This document shows, in pieces, positions 46,483 through 56,932 of a stretch of DNA of 64,000 bases (position 1 is the stretch's first letter; every line of letters starts with the position of its first letter). This DNA is from Apium graveolens (Eukaryota; Streptophyta; Magnoliopsida; Apiales; Apiaceae). Location: contig NC_133655.1 in NCBI RefSeq assembly GCF_009905375.1, positions 165,267,053 to 165,331,052 of the forward strand. The letters run 5' to 3'. The position numbers and the translations under genes were made by a program. The notes below the pieces were generated by a model. The model saw nothing but the letters and a program-made list of their open reading frames with translations. It ran no database searches and was not told the DNA's origin.

Positions 46483-47652
46483 ATGGCACCCAAGAGATCT
46501 AGGACTATCGATAGCAGTAGCACTGTCCCTACTGCTGATTCTTCGAGGGGTACTGCTGTGAGGCCTCATTTGAATGATAGGACTGCTGAGGAGGAGTATA
46601 CTAGGCTTCTGGGTAAGCCGATTTTGAAGGAGAGGGGGTTCTTACCTTCAGGCAGGGATGGTGAGTTGTTGCCTATGATTGCTGAGAAGGGTTGGATTGC
46701 TTTTTGTGAATCTCCTGAAGGAGTACCGATGAGCATAGTTCGCGAGTTCTATGCGAACGCGAAGGCTGAGAAGAATGGGTATTCTGTGGTCCGGGGGATG
46801 ACGATTGATTATCACCCTGCGGCGATTTGCCGTGTGATTGGACAGCGACAGAGGAAGCCCACGGAGGAGAATTAGAACGAGAAGAATGCTGAGGATTTTG
46901 ACTTGGATTTGATTTGTGCCACTCTCTGTAGGTCGGGCACAGTTTGGACCTTCAAGACTGGGACTAACGAGTATTGCCACTTTTCGGCGATTGCGATGAA
47001 CAGGTATGCCTGTGCATGGAATGCTTTTATTTGTGCTAATAATTTGCCTACTTCGCATGCACATGAGGTCACAGTTGAGAGAGCACAGTTGTTATGGGAA
47101 ATTTTGAATGAGGAGTATTATGTGGACCTTGGTGAGTTCATCTACCAAGGAATTCTGAAGTTTCTGAGGGGAGCTAAGCACATGAACATCCCTTATGCAT
47201 CCACAGTTACAAAGCTTTGCCGAGCAGTGGGAGTTCAGTGGCTGTCTCATGAGCAGTTGCAGTTGTCGGCCGCTCCTATTGATTCCGGGACTCTGCATGC
47301 GATGCAGGAATGGACCGGTGGTGAGCCCGAGGAGCATGGGATGGGTTATCGTCTTCCAAGAGGGCGTTCAGCACGAGGTGCTACCATGGCGAGGCCAAGA
47401 CGAGATGAGGCTGGTTCTTCTAGAGCTCAGGAGGGTGCTGGGATGGCTGATGCCCAGTATAGGAGGCTGTCGAGGAGGATGGACGCTATGTACGAGACAC
47501 AGAGCAGGTTTGCTCAGGACCTCACCCTTGCACTTGGGACTGCTTTTCGAGGCCTTGGAGCTGACATCCAGTGGCCAGTTTTTGGTGAGGACTCTGCATA
47601 TCCGCCTCCTGATACACCACCCTCTGAGGGTGATGATGATCTCTCCGAGTAG
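46483..47652 (+). pseudogene. Element F second ORF (Athila env-like), one internal stop
   Basis: The protein is MAPKRSRTIDSSS... to ...SEGDDDLSE, 389 codons in one frame apart from a TAG at 46873-46875. The N-terminal third has WIAFCESPEGVP and VREFYANAKAEKNGYSVVRG, recalling the conserved plant transposon-protein domain found in ORFs after Athila pol. The centre has LWEILNEEYYVDLGEFIYQGILKF, and the C-terminus an Arg-rich segment, MYETQSRF and an acidic tail. I see no clear signal peptide or membrane span, so an envelope role is not supported here. It is the best preserved ORF in the element. Function is unknown. Start: first ATG, 100 bases after the TATATATA. Confidence 0.8.
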
Positions 47653-47700
47653 GTATACCCTGTGTTCCTTTCTACTACCTTCACTGGGGACAGTGAAGAT

Positions 47701-47716
47701 TTTAAGTTTGGGGGTG
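47701..47716 (+). other. Polypurine-tract-like sequence after F second ORF
   Basis: TTTAAGTTTGGGGGTG, identical over 16 bases to the tract next to the 3' LTR (48848-48863). It may be a second plus-strand priming site. Confidence 0.6.
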
Positions 47717-48847
47717 GTAGTTGAGGAATATTTTGTGTGTGTGTCATAGTTGCATATTCATGATAGTTTAGTTCATATAATTGCATTTTTTTTTACCATA
47801 TAGTTTTTTTTTAATTTTTATTTATAGCTTTATTTATCATGTCATGTAGCTCATGCATATACAATGATCCCTTTTGCGCTAATTTACCAATTAATTTATG
47901 ATGTTGATGCGAGTGTAGTGATAGCGTTAAAGTGATGTTGAGTCGTGTAGGTTGATATGCATGCTAGAAATACTTGTAATTTCACTAAGTCTTAGAGAAT
48001 GCTTAAGGACTAGATTGTTGTTATGGTTCGATGGTTTTCAAGGCTAATCTATTGATTATGCTTAGAATTTTATAATAGATTCTTAGTGATAAAAGGCATG
48101 AAAAGAAAAAAACAGAGTGAAAAATGGAATTCATTGCTATTTGTGGCTAGGCATCAAATGGCTAGTAGCCGGCTCGTATTTTTATGCGAGTAGTCTAGGG
48201 TTGAGCAAGAGGGAGCGAAACGCACTTGCTCAGAAATTTTAAAAAAAAGAAGAAAAAAATAGAAAAAGAAAAAGAGAAAAAAAAAGAGAAAAAAAATAAA
48301 GAGTTAATGCATAATTGATCACAAGTGGGCTCTTTGGTATTCGAGTTATTAAGTTCTTAGGGGACTTTGTGCCTAGTGACCTAAGGCTTTTATAGTCTGG
48401 GATCCGCTAACCTAATGCTCGCTACATGGATGTCATTATATAAGTCTTTTGTGGACCTCACTCATTGCACGGTCAAATAAGCATTTTTTGTTATAAATAA
48501 AAGCATGATTCCGTAATAAGCTCCAGGATTCTTGAAGTGTTATAAGTCACTTTGTGCCTAGAATTTTTATTCTTTGTACAATCATGCGATTGCCTTGAGG
48601 ATAGTTGAGTTATGATAATTGATCTAGTTTCGAAGCATATCTGTTAAGCATCTGCACACACCACGTTTCTGGCTGTATGTTAGTTTGCATGATTCGATAG
48701 ATCTTTATTCGCCTAATTGCATTTGTTAAAATGTCGTAATTTGGTTGGTTTGGTCGTAGTAAGGGGGATCGCTGCATTTCATATAGATTGCATTAATGCA
48801 TGTTTTTATTTTGTTTTGAGTCTGTGACGCTTGAGGACAAGCATCGA
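47717..48847 (+). other. Element F long 3' spacer, no gene
   Basis: About 1.1 kb without coding signal. It includes T-rich runs (47785-47825) and a nearly pure A/G tract (about 48238-48304). Confidence 0.7.
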
Positions 48848-48863
48848 TTTAAGTTTGGGGGTG
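48848..48863 (+). other. Polypurine tract of element F
   Basis: TTTAAGTTTGGGGGTG directly precedes the 3' LTR start TGATAAGTGG. Confidence 0.8.
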
Positions 48864-50311
48864 TGATAAGTGGTATTTTATACCATTTAGAACATCTTAT
48901 AATAGCTTAAATTGGTGTCTTGAAATCAAGTATTTTGTGTATTTGATGCGTTTTTTTAGTGTTTGTGCATTTCAGGGTATTAGTTGCATTTCGGGAGATG
49001 ATTCATCAATAATAAGCCTTGGCATGTGTTTAGCATTGCAAGTGGGAAGATAGGAGCAGATTGCAGCGAAGAAACGGAGCAAAACAGAGCATTTTCCAGT
49101 AGGGAGCTGAGCGCCCGCTCAGCTCTGCTGAGCGACCGCTCAGGAAGCTGATCGCCCGCTCAGGAATGCTGAGCGACCGCGCAGGGTCGTATTTTCAGAT
49201 TAATTATTTTAGACTCCTATTTCTGTTTGGCTTCCAACTTCTGAGTTATTTGGGTTTTATGGGACTCCTATATAAGTAGATTTCAGAGACGTTTCACAGA
49301 GGTTGGATCGTTGTATTAATCAAGGAGCGAAGGAGATAAGGAAGTAGACTGTTTTAGCACACCACAACGAAGAGGAAGCATATTTTCTTGTGATTCTTTA
49401 TTTTGTTGTAACGTTGGATGCTAGTTTTCTTTACTTTGAACCTATTTACTCTTGTGATGTACTCTGGTTTAATATAAGTAGTTTTAGTTATTATTCTCGT
49501 GTGTTATTATCATGTTTTCTTATAAACCCATGATGACGATGAGTGCTATCATGGGCTAATCGTGATCATGGGGTCATAACGGATTTACTATGGAGTTCTT
49601 TAGTTAGTTGTTTAATACCTTAGTGTGTGATGATTGTATGATATCTAGTATTGGTTGTGCGTATTCATCTTATGTGCGTCGTGAACATATAAGATAGGGT
49701 GTTAATCTCTTGTGAAGCGACGGTGGATCTTGAGATTTAGAACTTGTCATGCTAGCATAGATTCATGTACGAGTATGCATGATTAGTGGGTAACTCTAAC
49801 CATTTTATTCGCCCTCGGTAATTAAAAGGAATGACTTGTGCTTAAATCGTTATGTTGTCAATTTTTGTAGACATATAGGGACTCAACATAATTGATTCCT
49901 ATTCAACTTCTATCTTAATTGTGGATGTTTGGTAGAATGGTTTAGTACAATGAAAGTTGGCTTTTATCAATTTCGTGTTATTCGATTAATATCATCACTG
50001 TTGCATGCTAAGGGTAATAACAATAGCTATTGAAGGAAGTAGTAATGAAGTTGTGATTTCATGAATGTTTTAATATTGTTAATTTAAGTGTGAATTAAGT
50101 GCGTAATTCTAGTAGTTAATTGTAGTTAATAATTAGTTAATCAAATCTAAGTGTTATTGTTTTAACATTGAGAAGTAATCATACATTGGTGAGTGATTTT
50201 AATTGAACATAATTAGTCTGAGTCTCTGTGGGAACGAACTAGAAAATATTATATATTACTTGCGAATGCGTATACTTGCGTATGTTATTAGCGCGTCTTT
50301 TCGCCCTAACA
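48864..50311 (+). repeat. Element F 3' LTR
   Basis: 1448 bp, from TGATAAGTGG to CCCTAACA, matching 39382-40757. It has four palindrome units against two in the 5' LTR and retains the end that the 5' LTR has lost. Confidence 0.95.
49107..49184 (+). repeat. Four GC-rich 16-bp palindromes in F 3' LTR
   Basis: Units start at 49107, 49128, 49148 and 49169, start-to-start 21, 20 and 21 bases, each a variant of CTGAGCGCCCGCTCAG. Compared with the 5' LTR, about 41 bases (two units) are extra. Confidence 0.92.
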
Positions 50312-50316
50312 ATGAC
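50312..50316. other. Target site duplication of element F, right copy
   Basis: ATGAC, identical to 39377-39381; element E resumes here. Confidence 0.92.
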
Positions 50317-51332
50317 ATCTTGATTTACTCAAATACTGAAGAAGAACATGCCGACCATTTGAGGATTACTTTGGAAATCTTGAGAAAAGAACATCTTTAC
50401 GCGAAGTTCTCGAAATACGAATTTTGGTTAAAGGAAGTACAATTTTTGGGACATGTTATCAACATTGAAGGAATTAAAATTGATCCAGCAAAGATTGAAG
50501 CCGTATTGAATTGGGAAAGACCAAAGACACCGATGGAAGTCAGAAGTTTATTGGGATTGGCAGGTTATTACAGGAGATTTGTCAAGGATTTTGCGAAGAT
50601 AGATACACCACTAACCATGTTGACTCGCAAGAATGAAAAGTTAATATGGAATGAAAAATGTGAAGGAAGTTTTCAAGAATTGAAGAAACAACTGGTAACC
50701 GCGCCTGTACTAGTGCTACCAGATGAGCAAGGGGATTTTTTTATTTACAGCGATGCTTCTTATCGAGGACTTGGATGTGTACTAATGCAGCACGATAACG
50801 TAATTGCTTATGCTTCTAGAAAACTGAAACCTCATGAACAAAAATATCCTACACAAGATTGGGAACTAGCAGCAACTGTGTTCGCACTAAAACTTTGGAG
50901 ACATTATCTATATGGTGAAAAGTGTGAAATTTACACGGATCATAAAATTCTAAAGTATATCTTTATGCAGAAGGAACTCAATATGAGACAGTGAAGATGG
51001 ATAGAATTGATTAAAGATTATGATGTTACAATCAGTTATCATTCAGGAAAGGCAAATGTCATAGCAGATGCACTAAGCTGGAAAGAGAGGTTAAATATGT
51101 TGACTTCTTCAGAAGAGTTAATTAAAGAATTTGAGAAATTGGAAATTGAAGTTCGTGTTCCGAAGGAATCTACTGAAATGAACTATACAATGAGATTCCA
51201 ACCCGAACTATTAGGAAAGATACGAAGATGTCAAGATTAAGTAATGAGTCAAGAAGACAACAACCTAACAGGAGAAGAAATCACAAGTCAGAAAGATGAT
51301 CAAGGAATTTTACGATTTTCCTCGAGAATCTG
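50317..51332 (+). pseudogene. pol: Element E pol, second part: RT C-terminus, RNase H, integrase start
   Basis: It continues from the RT catalytic motif with [15 protein letters not shown], then [16 protein letters not shown] and [16 protein letters not shown], and RNase H with [18 protein letters not shown] and [21 protein letters not shown] lies at 50992-50994 and a TAA at 51238-51240. The integrase start ([23 protein letters not shown]) is cut at 51332 by element G, just before the HHCC finger. Frame and sequence are close to C pol. Confidence 0.9.
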
Positions 51333-54300
51333 TGTGGCGCCCTCCAAACCCGGGTCAGAAGTTTGGGGTCCACACACACACCTTAATTATAACCTGCTTA
51401 TAATAATAATAAAGATAATAATAATATATGCAATGACCCTACTTACCAACCACCACGGACCGCAACAGGTTAAAGTATGCACACAAGCCAAACACACTAA
51501 TATATTACAAACCGTTCAAATCCCAACTATTTCAAATTCAAACTGAGTATTGAACATTATTACAAACTTTTACAAACTTAAATTATTCCAAAAGAAGCCT
51601 ACTAGCTCAGCTTTCTCAACCTGAACCCCTAGCTCTCGCGCTGGACTGGGGATCCTCTTTACCAACTGGTTCCTTTTTAACTGGAAAGAATATAAACAAC
51701 ATCGCACGAATGAGCTAACTAGCTCAGCAAGTCACAATGACAAAACTGAGAATAATGATCATCAGGTGAATATGGTTATGATATCAAGTGAACAATGGAT
51801 TATGATTTAGAATTGGATATTATACTTTTAATTTAAAACCAAGGTTAGGCTGCTGATCAGTCACGCACTAACCCCGAGCAAGGCACAAAGCATTACTCTA
51901 ACTACTGGATCCAAGGCACACATTGGCCTAACTTGACCATTATATGGTCTGACCACGAATCTGGTCCATAATTTTATAAAAAAACAATCCAATTCTAACA
52001 TAATAACAGAGTATGCAATAATAAACAATAACTGAAATCATTAACAACAATAAATGTTTAACAATGAAAGGATTTCAATCCTTGTAAGGATCAATAAGGC
52101 AATTTAAAAGCTTGAATGCTGGGTAATGAAAGAATTGGATAACAAAGGAATCAACGTTTCAAGGTTTCAGGGATTCGATCTTTCAAAGTATAAGATACCA
52201 TGGGTTGAGTATATAATAGTTCATTTCAGTGTTTGGTATTTAGTTTGTATGTATTTGTAGAGTAGTATCGTAGATTTGTGGTTCTTGTTTGGGTATACAA
52301 TAATCAATGGATTAGAAAGAATATGATTCATGGCTCAAGGACAATAACTGAAATCAGGATTTAGGGTTCTGTGCTTCAAAGCACTTGCAATATCACAGGA
52401 TTATCAAGTACTACAATATCTCGAGAAAGTTCAGAATACTTGCCTAATATTAGCTTACTACACTGCACTCGTTTCCAATCACAACCGTCTTACTCCTCAA
52501 CTATATGTTTCCCTTTCTTACGTCTTGCCTCTTCTGATCACATATTATAAGCATCTATCAATAATTTACTCATGGAATTCTATTCAACACATACTTTTAT
52601 CTACCCTTCGTTTTACCCAAATCCGATTAACGGATTGAAAGTTATGCAATAATCAAGTAAACATCGAATATATAGACCGATAGTCAATTAACAAGTCACA
52701 TATAGCACATAATACATCACGTAATCAATGAAATATTATTTATAAAGAAGTCTCGGGTCATAAATAGGCTTTCTGGTATTTAAAATGATTTTTAAAACAT
52801 TTTTCGGAATTAAAACGGGTCGTTGGATCAATTTCGGGTTAATAAACAGGGTTCGGTTGGCCCATTCTAGCTCCGAAATAATTTTAGAATAATTATCGCG
52901 CCTTGGAAATAATTTAGAATAATATTTTAAAGTTCGAAACTATTTTTCAGAATTTTTAAATCATTTTTAAATAATTAAATCTAATTAAATAACTAATTAA
53001 AATCAATTAATAATTAATTAAATCAATTAATCAATTGATTTTCGAATTAATTGACCAATTAATCAATTATAAATTAACTAAAATTAATTAACTAATTAAT
53101 TTAGATTTATTTGTGAATTAAAAATAATTTTCAGAATTAAAATAATAATTTTTAGAATTTTCAGAATTTAAAAATGAATTTTTATAATAAAAATAAATAG
53201 GAAATATGATTTTTAAACATTTTATAAACAGGAATCCTAAATTTGCAAAGTCTGGAAACTTCAGGGACCTAACAGTATCGTCCCCAAAAGTCCAGGGACC
53301 AAACTGCAATTTTACACCCCGTCGCCGGAAAAGAGTCGGGTTCGCCGGAGAACACGTTCCCGGCATCCTCACCCCACCAACACCTCCAGATCACATCTAC
53401 ATCACATCAGGAACACAACCATGCAATCAATTCATCCTAACAATCCCTGAGTTGGCCGGAATTTGGCCGTGAAGTTTTCCAGTTTCCGGCGGACATCGGA
53501 AAACTTCAAAACACAACTCCCTTCTCTACAGACCTCGTTGGTTCATGAAACTTATACGACTAGATTGCAAATTTCACAGAGAACACAACCCACTATAACA
53601 CAACTTCAATCTATCACAGAATAAGAAACCCCCAAATTTCAATTAAGAACATTCATCTGGGTTATAAACCCTAATTTTGAAATTCGAAAATTAAACCCAC
53701 TTTTGAGCATGTTATTGAACTCCAAATCAGACGTATGACATATGAAAATTATCAGAAAAACAAGCTCTACAACATGGAATCATCAAATCATACAAACAAT
53801 CATCCGAACAAAAATTCATATTTTTAATAAAATAAATTCGAAAATAAATAATTTTTTAGAAAAATAACCTTGATTTCTGCAGTGAAACAAAGCTCAGAAT
53901 CTGATAGAACACCTCAAATCCTTCGTTTTGGTTACTCAAGCTTTGAAAACAGAGATCGGTAACGCCTTCGTTTTGCTGTTTGATTCTTAGAACAGTTTAT
54001 GTAATTAGGGTTTTTCTCTGAAAATTATATAATTAACTATCTGCAAATGATTTTGATACGAAATAAAATACGGAAAAAGGCTATTTATAATTACGGAAAA
54101 TTAGTATCCCGTTGGATCATTCCCGATATAAAACGGTACGTTTATTTGTAAAAACTGATCCAAACGGTATCGGTTTTCGGGATAATTATCCAAATCAGTA
54201 CAATTTGTACTGCGGTCTTGGTCTCAGCGCCTGGTTACACGTATTACGAAGTGATAATTGGGATAGTTTAATAAAAAGCTCCCGTTTATCGAAAATACGG

Positions 54301-54769
54301 GTTTTATTGATTTACCGAAAAGAATATTGTATCGAAAATGTTGCACCGGGACCCGCGCAGGACAAACTGTAAGCCGGATCCAAAAAGTCGAAACATGGAA
54401 TATGCTCGGAATATTACAATTAGGTTAGGAAGGAGTTCTCGAAAGAGTTTCGGGTTCCAAAAACGTAACAACGGGTGACGTCGGTTGGTTCCCGTTTTTA
54501 TAAAATAGACTTTAATTACCCGGAAAAAGATTTTAGAAATTTCATATGATTCTTATAAATCCATAAACCAATATTAAAATAATTAGGAAGATATGACAAT
54601 TATTTATATTTTATTTTGGACATATAAAAATTAAAATACTCAATTAATATTATTTTTGAATATTCAAGTACAGATAACACTTAACAATTAGCTCACATAA
54701 TAGATACTGAACACACATAATAATTATATAATAGCAAAAATAATTACATGATATATCCCGGATATTACA
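51333..54769 (-). repeat. Element G 3' LTR (minus strand)
   Basis: On the minus strand it begins TGTAATATCCGGG and ends GAGGGCGCCACA. TATAAATA on the minus strand is at 54082-54089; a GC-rich CCGG patch at about 53280-53500 and an AT-rich tract at about 52960-53180 follow in transcription order, as in C and E. No gene seen; the ORFs here are noise. Confidence 0.87.
54082..54089 (-). promoter_or_regulatory. TATA box in element G LTR
   Basis: Minus-strand TATAAATA followed by GCC, the same context as in C and E. Confidence 0.5.
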
Positions 54770-54783
54770 TCCTTCCCCCTTAA
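54770..54783 (-). other. Polypurine tract of element G
   Basis: On the minus strand TAAGGGGGAAGGA abuts the LTR start, nearly the same as in C. Confidence 0.85.
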
Positions 54784-54805
54784 AAGGATTCTGTCCTCAG
54801 AATCT

Positions 54806-56328
54806 CTAAGAAAACAAATAAGGGTATTTTTCTCTCATATCACTTTCTAACTCCCAGGTTGACTCTTTAACCTTTGGGTTGCTCCACAATACTCTTACTA
54901 ACTTTATCATTTTATTTCTCAATACTTTCTCTCTTTCCTCTAGAATCTCTATCGGACTCTCTACATATGATAAATCTGCTTGAAGTTCTACTGGCTCATA
55001 TTCTATTATATGCATGGAGTCTGGATTATATTTCTTAAGCATTGATATGTGAAAAACATTGTGAATGTGCTCCATATGCGGAGGTAACGCCAACTCGTAA
55101 GCTACTTTGCTAATACGCTTTAGGATTTCAAAAGGTCCGACATATCTTGGGTTTAGCTTCCCTTTCTTCCCAAACCTCGTTAGTCCTTTCCACGGTGATA
55201 CTTTCAATAATACTAAGCTTCCTTCTTCAAATTCCATGTCTTTTCTTGACTGGTCTGCATATTTCCTTTGACGATCTTGTGCGGCTATTAATCTTTTCTG
55301 GATAATTTCAACAACTTCCTTTGTCTGTTGCACCAATTCAGGTCCGAGTATTTTGCGTTCTCCTACTTCGTCCCAATATACTGGAGATCTACATTTGCGT
55401 CCATAAAGGGCTTCATAAGGTGGCATCCCAATACTGGCGTGATAACTGTTGTTATAAGCAAACTCTACTAGGGGTAAATGCTCGTCCCAACTTCCTTTGA
55501 AATCAATAGCACAAACACGTAGCATGTCCTCGATTGTCTGGATCGTTCTTTCACTTTGGCCATCCGTTTGGGGGTGATAGGCCGTACTCATATTCAATCT
55601 TGTTCCCAAACATTCTTGAAAACTCTTCCAAAATCTTGAATTAAATCTTGGATCTCGATCAGATACAATAGACACTGGAACTCCATGACGAACTACGATC
55701 TCTTTCAAGTACATATGAACTAACTTGTCGAGCGAAAACCTTTCATTTATAGGCAGAAAATGAGCTGACTTGGTAAGTCTATCTACTATAACCCAAATGG
55801 CATCATGATTAGCCCTTGTCCTTGGTAATCCAACTATGAAATCCATGGTAATATGTTCCCACTTCCATTCTGGAATCTCCAATGGTTGTAGCAATCCGCT
55901 TGGTCTCTGATGCTCTGCTTTAACTCTCTGACAGGTATAGCATTTGCTAATCCATTCCGCAATTTCCCTCTTCATATTTGGCCACCAATAATTCTTCTTT
56001 AAATCTCTGTACATTTTGGTACTCCCTGGATGGATGGAATATCTTGAACTATGTGCCTCTTGTAAAATTTCATTTTTTTCAGCTCCGTTACTGGTGGAAT
56101 CCAAATTCTTGAAGAAAACCTAAGAATACCTTGATCATCTTGTTGCGTGCATAATTCCTCACCTACCAAACTATTTATATCTTGATCCATTACCTCTTTC
56201 TGGCATTTCTTTATTTTCTCCAATAACTCCGGTTGGAAAATCATATCGTACACTTTTGCTTCCTCAGGCTTGCAAATTCTAATCTCGAATTCCAATTTTT
56301 GAAATTCTTTATATATCTCTTCAGGTAC
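54806..56328 (-). pseudogene. pol: Element G pol end: integrase and chromodomain-like C-terminus
   Basis: A 432-codon open frame (56104-54806) holds the HHCC finger ([13 protein letters not shown]), catalytic Asp in [10 protein letters not shown], and Asp and Glu in SDRDPRF and GQSERT with 35 residues between. Then come [24 protein letters not shown] and the chromodomain-like end [28 protein letters not shown] (family block, not contiguous motif). Upstream, 56295-56075 is in another frame ([25 protein letters not shown]); the shift lies near a T run at about 56070-56080. It is the best preserved integrase in the window. H cuts it at 56328. Confidence 0.92.
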
Positions 56329-56897
56329 TGATAGGGATAAATAAATTATGATTGTATAATTAAATACTGCATTAATTGTACAAGCTGTGGGCTGCTGGGC
56401 CCAATAAAAATATATATGATACTCAGACCAGAAAGGTTAAGCCTGATGGACCAGATCAGGCCTGATGGAATAAAAAAGGCCCAAAAGCCCTGATTATTAA
56501 TTAATTTCGTAATTAATTAATAAGGGAAAAATCAGATTTTGAGAAGAGTCCCGATAAGGATATAAGTCCTTAGAGATTAGCCTCAAGAGGACCTAAAAGG
56601 ATAAGGAATCAGTTTCCTACTATCTAGGACTCCAAAGTCCATTCTAATTATGAGACTTGCCCACCAAGTCCCCTATACCAAGTCCAATTCAAGGACTCCC
56701 AACATCTATATAAGGGGTCTCACCCCACAAATCAGAACTACGTTTTTTGGCTTGATTCTCTAATTCACAGAGATACGTAGGCATCTCGTAAAGGCAGATC
56801 GAGCCACGAAACACGAGAGCAGCCATTAAAGGCCTTGAGCTCCCGAATCTTAGTAATAAATACAGCAAATAATAACCTTAGTTTTTTATCCATAACA
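56329..56897 (+). repeat. Element H 5' LTR
   Basis: It begins TGATAGGGATAAATAA and ends CCATAACA, three bases before the primer site. TATATAA is at 56707-56713. The partner LTR is not in the window, so the left boundary rests on the TG start and the abrupt end of G coding sequence. Confidence 0.82.
56707..56713 (+). promoter_or_regulatory. TATA box in element H LTR
   Basis: TATATAA followed by GGGG, about 185 bases before the LTR end. Confidence 0.55.
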
Positions 56898-56899
56898 TT

Positions 56900-56918
56900 T
56901 GGCGCCGTCTGTGGGAAA
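56900..56918 (+). other. Primer binding site of element H
   Basis: TGGCGCCGTCTGTGGGAAA, the form usual in Tat-lineage gypsy elements and distinct from the tRNA-Met site of the other elements here. Confidence 0.9.
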
Positions 56919-56932
56919 GCACAACAACAACC

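Larger units (their letters stand above)
39382..50311 (+). mobile_element. Element F: Ty3/gypsy, Athila-like, inserted in the RT motif of E
   Basis: It has LTRs beginning TGATAAGTGG, a Gag-Pol with the Asp-Leu-Gly-Ala-Ser protease motif usual in Athila elements, and a second ORF after pol. Two AAGTTTGGGGGTG tracts follow, one beside the 3' LTR. About 10.9 kb. Paired ATGAC duplications prove a single insertion. LTRs differ at about six of the first 245 bases. The 5' LTR end and primer site are deleted, and pol and gag carry several stops and frameshifts. Confidence 0.92.
33643..51332 (+). mobile_element. Element E: Ty3/gypsy, Tekay-like, interrupted by F and then G
   Basis: A 3.27-kb 5' LTR, primer site, degenerate gag, protease and RT run to 39381. 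After F, E resumes at 50317 with the RT C-terminus, RNase H and integrase start, and is cut at 51332 by G. Left flank AAACA (33638-33642) is the candidate duplication; its partner would be beyond the window. LTR plan and pol sequence resemble C. Gag has more stops than C's. Confidence 0.9.
51333..56328 (-). mobile_element. Element G: Ty3/gypsy, Tekay-like, minus strand, cut by H
   Basis: The 3' LTR (51333-54769), polypurine tract and integrase-chromodomain end of pol are present on the minus strand. Left flank ATCTG (51328-51332) is the candidate duplication. Element H cuts the element at 56328, so RT, gag and the 5' LTR should lie beyond the window unless lost. LTR ends resemble those of C. 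Confidence 0.88.

Noticed and set aside
46483..47652. Second ORF of F as a host gene
   Set aside because: It sits between Athila pol and the 3' LTR of the same element and matches the position of that family's extra ORF.
49107..49184. Regularly spaced palindromes resembling a small CRISPR array
   Set aside because: Spacers would be only 4-5 bases, there are no cas genes, and the context is a plant LTR.
51244..51546. 100-codon ORF running from E integrase into the G LTR
   Set aside because: It is a chance fusion across the E-G boundary; only the first 30 codons belong to E pol.
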